In this document: positions 22,949 through 34,900 of the stretch, in pieces
Layout: every line of letters begins with the position of its first letter
Numbering within the stretch: the first letter of the stretch is position 1
NCBI GenBank assembly: GCA_963576565.1
Contig: OY755042.1
Span: 109,855,314-109,919,313 of the forward strand
DNA: 64,000 nt
DNA from: Aspidapion aeneum
Lineage: Eukaryota > Arthropoda > Insecta > Coleoptera > Brentidae
Direction of reading: 5' to 3'
Translations under genes and position numbers: made by a program
The notes under the pieces: generated by a model
The model's database searches: none
The model's input: only the letters and a program-made list of their open reading frames with translations
Told to the model about the DNA's origin: nothing

Positions 22949-25900
22949 GTTAGTCTCACTGTGAAGAAACCTGTCAATAAACAGCGTTGCCAACAATCTT
23001 GCGCTTGAAATTTCCTTAGATTGGCACTTTTTTTTCCTAAATTGATCCAGGGTTGATAAAGTAAATTTTATAGGGATGTCAGATCAAAAATTCGTCATTT
23101 TTGAGGCTCAAAATATTTTTTTTTTTAAATTTTAAAGTGTTTTACCTTATTCTTTAATAAAAAAAGCCTGCGAAAAAAATTAAAAACCCTACAAAGATGC
23201 TTATTTCAAATTTAAAAAAAAAATGATATGCATATATAATTTTATAATAAATAATTTTTTGATTTACAATTATTTTCTAAATTAATAATTGTTATACTAA
23301 ATTTAAATTTAAAAAAATCTATTTTAAAACCCACCTTTCTCTACAATTTACTGCAGTTTCCGTAAATCCATAAAGTTGCCGAAAATTGGAAATAACCCTA
23401 AATTTGACAACCCTGAAAACAAAATACGATAAGATAAGAAGTTGGGGCCCTTACAATATTATTTCTAAAGTGAGACAGTTAAAATAAGTTTAAGAATTAT
23501 AACGAAAAAAGTATTATAGGTAGAATTTTATTGAAAAACTGCACTTTAACATTAGGCCATCTACCGGTGGGACAAAAAAGGTAAAAGAAATGCAGAATTT
23601 TGATTTGGGTCTCTTCCAAGCAAGTAATGATCTTTGGTTGTGTAAATTTTCGTTTGTTTTTGAGAATTTTATATGCAAAAAAGTTTAGAATTTGACAGAT
23701 ATTAATGGTCTATGCCCTCTTAGGTAACTTCAGATCAAAGCTGCCTCAACGAGTGGTACGCAATGGACAATTTAGAGTCGAGAAGACCGCCCTCACCTGA
23801 TTCGCTGAGAAACAAACCTACCAAGAGGGAGGAAACTGAACAGGTCGGTAAAATATCTTATCTATCCTATCTGTTTAGCCTTTTGGACATAGGCCTACCC
23901 CAATATCTTCCACTCTTCTCTGTCTGTCGCCATATTCATCCATCTTGTTCCCGCATGTTTCTTTTTAATTTACCGAATGCTGCCCAGTGCCCAGGCCAAT
24001 CTTACTCGTCTCTTGATATCAGCTGTTTGGTTTTCTTTTTTTAGTTTAATAATTTGTCCCAAATACTCTACTTGTTCTACTTTTTCTTGGTTTATTCTTA
24101 TCGTAATATATTTATCTGCGTTTGTTATAATTTTAGTTTTAGTGGGGCAGGGAGAGGCCTTGCCTCTTTTGGCAATAAAAAATAATTTTATGCATGTACA
24201 CAGTGTAGATATTGTTGATTTTTTTAAAAATATTTTCAATTGTGTCCACTTCTAGATTTCATCTTGGCTTCGCTTAACGCTTTATCGAAATCTAGAGACG
24301 AAATGATCTCAAGGTCTTGGCAACTGACGCCATCTTTGACATCACTGTCGCGTACTGACACGCTTTATGCCGAGGAGACCCTCTCGTAGACGCCTTGTTT
24401 TTTATTTAGCCCGCACCAATTCTATGATTTCTGATTGGCTGAAAATCCTCTCACCCTTAGTATAACTCGGTAGTAGGGCGAAAATGGCAACACAGCAAGA
24501 TGTGTGATAAACTATTAAAATTATGAAAAAGAATGTTTTCTCTTTCTTTCTAACTGAAAATATTGTTTTAGGTGATCCGGTCAGCTCTGAAAGAAATAAT
24601 GATGTCTGTCGACCTGGACGAAGTGACGGCCAAAATGATCCGGTCCCAATTGGAAGAGAACCTCGACATGGATCTGGGCGAGTACAAGTCCTTCATAGAC
24701 GAGGAGATGCTAGTAATTTTGGGCCAGATGGACGCCCCGACTGAAATATTTGACCACGTCTATCTTGGTTCCGAGTGGAACGCTAGCAATTACGACGAGT
24801 TGAAGAAAAATGGGTAAGTTTAGACCCAAGAAAATAAGAAATATTGTCTTTGGTTAAATGATCGTATATGATAGGCAACCCATCGAACAAAGAATGAGCC
24901 CAGACATTGACTAAATAACCCATATAGAGGAGCCACCGGCGACCTTTACCATATTGAGGGGCAGATGGCGCTGAAATAAATTCGTCTGTTACGTAATATT
25001 CAGAGAAAACTACTACGATCTAATGGCATTTGTATGATAGGCATGAGCCTCGGAACTCGCACATGTAACTAAATCGTACTAGCAGTCCCTGAATATTGCG
25101 TACCAGACGAATTTATTTCAACGCCATCTGCCCCTCAATATGGTAAAGCTCGTCGGTGGCTCCTCTATATGGGTTATTTACTCAATGGCCCAGATCATAA
25201 CAGCAGCAGATAGGGTCTGCTGGATATGCCGGTTAGTACGCATCAACAGCCGAGAGAGGGTGCTGTTTTTAAAGGTTTCATACGCCCTCTCTTCGTGAAA
25301 CCTGGGCACTAATTTTATAGGCGTGTTACTGTATGCTTAAAGCCTATGAATAAAGTAGTTAACAGAAGCACGGACCGAGGGTGTTTACAAGTTCGAGCAG
25401 TTGATTTGAAGCCCAATGCAATCCATTAAAAGAAAGAGCAGCCCAGCGCTTCGGGGCGTCAAATCAAACGTTCGAGCCTGTAAAACCCCTCGGTCGGTGC
25501 TTCTGGTAACTATCATTCATCTGCTAAAAGCAACCAGGTGATTATCGTGCTTTTGATTGGGATAGGCTCCCCCCATAAAAAATTTATTGTTTTCATCGCG
25601 GTGCAACTTTTGATTAAATAACCGCAGAAGAGTGAGCCTAGATCATAACAGCAGCAGATAGATGGGTCGGCTGTATATTCCGGTTAGTACGCAACAACAG
25701 CCGTGAGAGGGTGCTGTTAAAAGTTTTATACGCCCTCTCTTCGAAAAACCTCGGTACTAATTTTACAGGCGTGTTACTGTATGCTTAAAGCATATGAATA
25801 AAGTAGTTAACAAAGGGTGTTTACAAGTTCAAGCATTTGATTTGAAGCCCCGAAGCAGTCGGCAGCTCTTCCTTTTTTTTGAATTGGTTGCATGCCCTTC

Positions 25901-28900
25901 AGTGCAATCCATGCAAAAAATTAATTGTATTGAAGAGGTGCCGAGCGCTTTGGAGCATCAACCAAACGCTCGAGCCTGTAAAAACCCTCTGTTGTAACCG
26001 TATAAGATAGGCAACCCATCGAACAAAGAATGAGTCGAGGTCATAACAGCAGCAGATAGATGGGTCTGCTGTATATTCCAGTTAGTACGCAACAACAGCA
26101 GTGAGAGGGTGCTATTGTTGAACGTTTTACACGCCCTCTCTTCGTGAAACCCCAGCACTAATTTCAGAGGCGTGCTGATGTGTCAAGCTTTTACAGGGAA
26201 GTGATTATTAGGTATTTGTCGTGTTCTCGATTGCTTTGGGGTCCTATTTGATAAAAGATATTGATAAAACTGATATATTGCTTTGTTTTACTGATGTGAA
26301 ATGTGACTTCGGAGAGCCAGAATCTTTTGTTTAGGCTGCGCGGCCTCCTGCGCGTTTTTCTTTGTTTGATATCTACGAGAATCTTTCTGATGGTCGCTGC
26401 TAAACGAAGTTATTAATTTGGCAATTTTTGTAATTATAAAACGATTTTGTTTGCAGTAGGCGAAGTACTAAAAGTTGCGGGTTTGTTGCTATGTTATTCT
26501 ATAAAGATTAAATAATTAACTACTTTTTATTGTGGAATAATCAGTTTGAAGAAGGTTGTGCCTTTATTTTAATATCCCTTAGTTGGGGATATCTTTAGGG
26601 CGAATATTCGCGCCCGTTAATTCATAAAATGCCGTTAACTACTTACACGTTATGAACGCCACGTATGCTAAAAGAAAAGGGAGGGATCCAACATGGCTGC
26701 TAAGATCAATTGTAATAATTTGAATTTTCGCGGGTTATTACATTTATCACCAAATAAACTCGCGTAAAAAAAATCAGTTTGCCTTCAACTGTGTTTGGTG
26801 TGTGGTGAGGTTCGTTTTGCTGTAACTAATAAAAGGCATTATTAAACACATGAATTATGCTTATCTATTAATTTGAACGACTTAAGTATTGTTCATACTC
26901 GTCTTAGTCTTTTGTTTTTGATTAGTCTTTGTCCTTTGATTAGTCTTAGCTGTCTTAAACAAAATCGGCTGTTCATACTCGTCTTTTGTTTTTGATTAGT
27001 CTTAGTCATAACCCACTGAAAAAAAAATCAATTTCAATAAAAAGGCCCCTTTTCAAAAGTCATTTTCTACACAAAACAATCTTATTTAACCTAATTTGTG
27101 CACGAAACACAGACATGAAAGAACAAAAGCGAAAAAGAAAAAAAAACAAATAAAATTTTGAGGTTATGTTGAGATTTTCTGTTAAAAACATGATTAATAA
27201 CGGTAAATTCAAAATTTCGGCCGCGCGCTTGCGCTCTTCGGACGCCCTGTAAAAAAAAACAACAAATATCAGCTGATGTCTGTCACTCGTCTTAGTCGTT
27301 GTCCTAAGGATTGAAAGTTGGCAACTCTTAAGACAAAGACTAATCAAAAACAAAAGCAAAAGCATTGTATGAACACTCCCATAAAAAACAGTGGTTTTAA
27401 CTTTCTTATGACAAGACATATGACTAAACCAAGACAAAAGACTAGACAAAAGACGAGTATGAACGATCCATCAGACAACATAAAATGTGAAAATTATAGG
27501 GAGAAACAAATAAAAGTAGGTTCTTAAAAAAACAATACATTCTAAAAATAGTCCCTCCCAACCAAAAATATTAAAGTAAATTCTCGAAAAGTCCTCCTTC
27601 TGCGGCTAGACAATATCCAAGTCTATTATAAAAACCTGGCGTTTAGAAACATGTTATGGGTAATAGTTTGAAATGCTTCGGTAACTTTATTTCGAAGTTC
27701 CTCCAAATTATTGGCCCTATCATGCCCGTAAACTTTATTTTTAATGTAACTTCACAAAAAGAAATCATTGAGAGCAAGATAGAGCGATATCGCTGGTCAT
27801 AATATAGTTCCCCGTATGCTTATCAATCGATTGTAAATTAGAAGACAAGATTCCTATGTTCCTAGTTGACTAGACCTCTCTATATGGTATGGTTTCAGTC
27901 ACATTTCCAAAGAAAAAATGATTATTTTTTATTTAAATTGTAAGAGCTTAGATAAGTAGATAATAATGACTCTTTTTATTGCAGAGTTGGTCACATCCTG
28001 AACGTCACGATGGAGATCGACAACTTCTTTCCGGGGACGTTCGATTACCTAAATGTGCGCGTCTACGACGACGAAAAAACCGACTTGCTCAAGCACTGGG
28101 ACGACACATTCAAATACATCACCAAAGCAAAACAACAAGGATCCAAGGTAAATTCTTTCATTAATCTTTTTCATCTCTTCCTTCGGATCGGACCAATGAT
28201 TATATGACCCATATAGAGAGGCAACCGACGAGCTTTGCAACATTGAGGCGCAGATGGCGCTGATATAAATTCGTCTTCTACGCAATGTTCAGGGACTACT
28301 AGTACGATTTACTTGCATGTGCGAGTTCCGAGGTTCATGTCTATTATATACATGCCATTAGGACTTGTCTCTGAATATTTGCGTACTAGACTAATTTATT
28401 TCAGCGCCATCTGCCGCTCAATGTGGCAAAGCTTGCCGGTCGCCACTCTATATGGGTCATATACTCATTGATCGGAGGAAAACGAGACAATCTAATTACG
28501 CTACCTAGTTTTATTTGAATGAACTAAATTTACTAACAATGCGCTTAAGCGTCTTTAGCGCCATCTGTTAACAACATGATATTTTCTTCCAGGTATTGGT
28601 TCACTGTAAAATGGGCGTTAGCCGATCGGCCAGCGTTGTGATAGCTTACGCCATGAAAGCCTACAGCTGGGATTTCAACAAAGCTTTGACACACGTTAAA
28701 GATAAACGAAGTTGTATCAAGCCAAATAGCCATTTTATTGATCAATTAGAAACTTACCAAGGTTAGTATGCATAATTTTTTAATTTCATTTAAATTACAT
28801 CCGAAAAAACACTTAAAAAGCAGAGCTCATCAACCTTCAAGTGCACTTCTGTTGCAATGTAGGTGATAACTAGTTACCGAAGCCTGTAACAGATGGCGCA

Positions 28901-31900
28901 ACATAATCAACTCTGTTAGCAGTAGATGGCACGTTAGTGCCAGTTCTTACTACCTTCGTTTTTTTTTTGTATAGACTATTTAGCTTGTTAAGTCTAGACC
29001 TGCCTTTTTCATTTACTTGGTCGTGATTTGATCTAGAATCTAGAGAGAAAATTTAAGTCTTTTTTTCAGGTATCCTAAAGGCAGCAAAGAACCGCGAAAA
29101 ATTACAGAGATCTAAGTCTGAAACTAACCTCAAATCTCCAACCAATAGCAGTAAGAGCGAAAAAGTTCCGCCAGGGGGCGAGCCTACTCCTGTTACACAA
29201 GCCCTGTCAAAATCCTACGATTTGCACTCGACGCTCTCGGGTGGCGACCTAAGAAATATGGGTTCCAGACCAAAATCTTGGTCGCCTGACAATTTAGAAA
29301 CTAGGGAGTTGAGAAACAGTATGAAAACATCACCCAACTTTGTATCATTAGAAGATCTCAGTCAGAAATCGGCTTCGAAAGAAAGTATTCAAGAATGTAA
29401 AAAGTCTTTGGCACGCCATGTTCTAATGCCCTGTGATAACGGAGAATCGTACAGTGTATCTCCGAACCAAATCGTGCATTTGCCAGGACACGATCTTCAC
29501 GAAGATAGCCATAGTAGAGAGAGACAACCCACGCCAGTATATAGCAAGAAAGAGAGCAGAAAAGTTTCGAGCATAGTGTCGCGGTTCGGCGAAGCCAGCC
29601 ACAAAAATCAAGAAAGTTCCTTTAGTGTTAGAGAAAGTGAGAAACGTGTGGCAACGTCGGACACGTGGGATCCAGGAGAACGCGATAATAATAACCGACA
29701 ATTCAAAGTGGTTGAGTGTGTGAATCAAAATTTAAATATCTGTGATCAAAAACCTAGTATAGTGACCCCTACAATGTGGACTTCCTCATCTATCGTAGTC
29801 AAAACTGAAAGTGCTGTGCATAAGCTTAGTGATAATAATACTTCAAATAGTCAAATTTGTTCTGTTCCTACTGAATCTCAACAAAGCAAATCGCAACCGG
29901 TTCCCGGGAACGTGTTAAAACATAACTCTGCTCAAGCCAGTGTTACAAAAAGTAACACGACAGCTCAAGTTGCGGATCCCTTTTCAAATCAGCTGGATCG
30001 GGTCTTTGACAGGGAGGAGAAAAAACAACATAGGTTGTCTGCTAGTCAGGTAATTTTATTTGTTAACTAATTTTATAATCTTAACATGTCCATAAATATT
30101 ATATGCAAAGAAGAAAGATGGAAAACGTGCTGTGTGTGGATCGATAAAAATCAAAACGAATTTTATACTTCACACAAAGGTATGTGTGCCTAACTTGCGA
30201 GTGTCAGAAGGAGAGGGAAGAGTTGATTTTGGTTGTTTTCCTACTTACACAAGGTTGCATCTCTAGACGTACGTTTCTGTGTGTTTCACGTCATCATTAG
30301 AGAACAGCAAACCCAGGTAAGCCAATTTTAACCAAAACCAACTCCTATATATGAAATACTCGCGGCGGTGCAATGCGAGTAAATTACAAGTTGTTGCGCC
30401 ATCTAGCGGACTGGCTCGAGCACTTAAAACCACGTAATACCACATTAATGGACGAAACTTGTCATAGATGGCGCTTCGGCGTCTCAGACAAGACGATGCC
30501 AGTGTGTTTAAACTTTCGAGTGCTCGAGCCAGTCTGCTAGATGGCGCAACAACTTGTAATTTACTCGCATTGCACCGCCGCGAGTATTTCATATAATAGG
30601 AGTTGGTTTTGGTTAAAATTGGCTTACCTGGGTTTGCTGTTCTCTACTGATGACGTGAAACACACAGAAACGTACATCTAGAGATGCAACCTTGTGTAAG
30701 TAGGAAAACAACCAAAATCAACTGTTCCCTCTCCTTCTGACACTCGCAAGTTAGGCACACATACCTTTGTGTGAAGTATAAACTTCGTTTTGATTTACAT
30801 AAATATTATGTTTGTAAAGGGTACTCCTAAATCCTATGTACAGATGAAGACAGGTGATTTTGTGGCTTAGATATAATATATTTTTTCTTAGGGTCTCTAA
30901 AAACGGAAACCGATTAAATTTATCAAGTTTTTTGAAAAAAAAAAAAGACATTTGGTAAGTTAGAACTACTTTATTTAAAGTAGGAATGAACTGGTTCTTT
31001 TATTTTAAATATTTTTTATCTTAAATGGTCCGAGCGTAACCAACGACTCTTACAATTAACAAACTTGCAGGCTGCTACAGAACCTAAGGAAAGATTATTG
31101 TGTACAAGACTTATTTTGCGTTTGACGCATTTTGTTATTGCTGAAAATGACGCACCAAAGAATTTGAAATGCGGCCCTTTCTCAGAAACGACGAAACCTA
31201 AAAATTTTAACAGTAAACAAGAGAAATTGCATTTTTTCTCTAAATTATCAAACCGGTGACCATTATGTCAACCAAATAAGCCCTAAAACATATTAAGTTT
31301 GGAAATTTATGAAATTCATCAAGTTTTTTGAAAAAAAAAAAGACATTTGGTAAGTTAGAACTACTTTATTTAAAGTAGGAATGAACTGGTTCTTTTATTT
31401 CAAATATTTTTTATCTTAAATGGTCCGAGCGTAACCAACGACTCTTACAATTAACAAACTTGCAGGCTGCTACAGGACCTAAGGAAAGATTATTGTGTAC
31501 AAGACTTATTTTACGTTTGGCGCATTTTATTATTGCTGAAAATGACGCACCAATGAATTTGAAATGCAGCCCTTTCTCAGAAACGACGAAACCTAAAAAT
31601 TTTAACAGTAAACAAGAGAAATTGCATTTTTTCTCTAAATTATCAAACCGGTGACCATTATGTCAACCAAATAATGAAATTCATCAAGTTTTTTGAAAAA
31701 AAAAGACATTTGGTAAGTTAGAACTATTTTATTTAAAGTAGGATTGAACTGGTTCTTTTATTTTAAATATTTTTTATCTTAAATGGTCCGAGCGTAACCA
31801 ACGACTCTTACAATTAACAAACTTGCAGGCTGCTACAGAACCTAAGGAAAGATTATTGTGTACAAGACTTATTTTGCGTTTGACGCATTTTGTTATTGCT

Positions 31901-34900
31901 GAAAATGACGCACCAAAGAATTTGAAATGCAGCCCTTTCTCAGAAACGACGAAACCTAAAAATTTTAACAGTAAACAAGAGAAATTGCATTTTTTCTCTA
32001 AATTATCAAACCGGTGACCATTATGTCAACCAAATAATGAAATTCATCAAGTTTTTTGAAAAAAAAAAAGACATTTGGTAAGTTAGAACTATTTTATTTA
32101 AAGTAGGATTGAACTGGTTCTTTTATTTTAAATATTTTTTATCTTAAATGGTCCGAGCGTAACCAACGACTCTTACAATTAACAAACTTGCAGGCTGCTA
32201 CAGAACCTAAGGAAAGATTATTGTGTACAAGACTTATTTTGCGTTTGACGCATTTTGTTATTGCTGAAAATGACGCACCAAAGAATTTGAAATGCAGCCC
32301 TTTCTCAGAAACGACGAAACCTAAAAATTTTAACAGTAAACAAGAGAAATTGCATTTTTTCTCTAAATTATCAAACCGGTGACCATTATGTCAACCAAAT
32401 AATGAAATTCATCAAGTTTTTTGAAAAAAAAAAAGACATTTGGTAAGTTAGAACTATTTTATTTAAAGTAGGATTGAACTGGTTCTTTTATTTTAAATAT
32501 TTTTTATCTTAAATGGTCCGAGCGTAACCAACGACTCTTACAATTAACAAACTTGCAGGCTGCTACAGAACCTAAGGAAAGATTATTGTGTACAAGACTT
32601 ATTTTGCGTTTGACGCATTTTGTTATTGCTGAAAATGACGCACCAAAGAATTTGAAATGCAGCCCTTTCTCAGAAACGACGAAACTTAAAAATTTTAACA
32701 GTAAACAAGAGAAATTGCATTTTTTCTCTAAATTATCAAACCGGTGACCATTATGTCAACCAAATAAGCCCTAAAACATATTAAGTTTGGAAATTTATGA
32801 AATCCATCAAGTTTTTTGAAGAAAAAAAAAGACATTTGGTAAGTTAGAACTACTTTATTTAAAGTAGGAATGAACTGGTTCTTTTATTTTAAATATTTTT
32901 TATATTAAATGGTCCGAGCGTAACCAACGACTCTTACAATTTACAAACTTGCAGGCTGCTACAGGATGTGTACAAGACTTATTTTGCGTTTGACGCATTT
33001 TATTATTGCTGAAAATGACGCACCGAAGAATTTGACATGCAGCCCTTTCTCAGAAACCACGAAACCTAAAAATTTTAACACTAAACAAGAGAAATTGCAT
33101 TTTTTTTCTAAATTATCTAAACTGGTGACCGTTATGTCAACCAAATAAGCCTTAAAACGTATATGTAAGTTTGGAAATCTAGTATGCCGCAAATAGTATC
33201 GTCGAGATAAACAAAAAAAGATGTAAATCGTCGTCAACCAATTTAACAATTAGGGTTTAAAACTGGCTGGAGTATCGGTTAGGCCAAATGGCATCCCGTT
33301 GAATTGATACGACAAATCCGGGCACTGTGAATTCAGTAACTTCTTTGCATGACTCGTCTACTTACGCAAAGTCGAATCTATTTTATCTATCTATTACAAA
33401 ACTAATGTCTCATTTTTGATGGTATTGAATCGGAAACTCAGGTATTACAAAAGATAAAGATCTGGGGACTTCACATTACTGTCCTCAAATTTCGAGACCT
33501 AAAAAAATAGAAAAGTTTTTTTCCAGTCCTTGTAGTTTTACATCTGCAAGGGCAAATTCAAAAGTTAGGAATTCTAAAAATCGGTCATATTTTTGTTTTT
33601 AGTGTAGACATTTTAAATTTGTTAAAACTTCTCTACAGAAATTTGATCCTGTCAATAAAATGACGTCCAATTTTTGGTCCTTCGAGTCGGATTCGAGATT
33701 TTAGAAAAAAAGTTAATTAAGTTAAGTATGACCTAGATTTTTTTAAATTTTTTGTTTCACATTGAAATTTTGCCTTGTAGCTTTAAAACTATAAGGGGTA
33801 GAAAAAACTTTTGACATATTTTTTCTTGTTTGAGGACAGTAATGTGAAATCTCCAGATCTTTATCTTTTGTAATACTTGAGTAGTAAAATGAGACATTAG
33901 TTTTGTAATAGATAGATAAAATAGATTCGACTTTGCGTAATTACTATCTCTAATTATAACTGAGTTTCCCATTCAATACTATCAAAAATGGGACACCCTG
34001 TACTTTAGACAGTCTAACGTGGGGGGATGAAAATCTAGTATGACGCAAATAATATCGTCGAGATAAATGTTTAAAACACGCTGGAGTATCGGCGAGACCA
34101 AATGATGCCATTGAATTGATAGAGGGCACGTTCAGGAACTGTGATTTCAGTGAGTTTTCTGCATGACTCGCTGACCGGCGCAAAGTCGAATCGTTTCTAT
34201 CTATCTATTACCAAACTAACGTACTTAAGACAGTGTAACGTGGCGGAAATATAGGGGATGAGGTATGCAGCTTTTTTAGTGTAACAATTTACTACCCAGT
34301 AATCTACACAGAAACGTTACTTGCAGTCTGGCTTGTGTAGCTTTCTTATTTTGTTTGTGTAAGGGTTAAATTCGATGCGTTTGATACAACCAGTTAATGA
34401 CAAGTATGTCAAAATGCACAGTTCAGTGGAATAGGGATCCAAAGGATTCCATGAGCCTGATGAACAACTCCCATTGTATGTAAATGAGCGACAAAAATTA
34501 TTTTTTTTTTTTAAATAGTCAAACTTATGACCTTTATGTCAAGAAAATATAGCCCTAAAACACGTAATTTGGAAATCTAGTGTGACGCAAATTATATTGT
34601 GGAGATAAATAAAGACAATCGCAGAAACCACGAAGCCTAAATATTTTAACAATAAACAACAAAAATTGCATGTTTTTTTGTAAGATTGACGTTAAATTCG
34701 CCAAGAAAATAAGTCCTAACACGTAAGTCTGGAAATCTGGTATGAAGTAAATTATATCTTCGAGATAGATAAAAATATCTGGATGTAAATCGACGCCAAG
34801 CACTTTATCAATAAAGCGTTGCCAACACGCTGGCCTATCGGTGAGACCAAATGGCATCCCCTTGAATTGATAGAGAACACATTCCACTACTTTGAATTCT

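Noticed and set aside
30089..30806. CATAAATATTAT on both sides of the hairpin at 30147-30796 as a target duplication
   Set aside because: The left copy lies about 45 bases outside the arm and the word is AT-rich, so chance is likely.
31065..32747. Family of five small genes of 64 residues
   Set aside because: They are one repeat unit copied; the opposite strand matches Gypsy reverse transcriptase, so the frames are antisense by-products.
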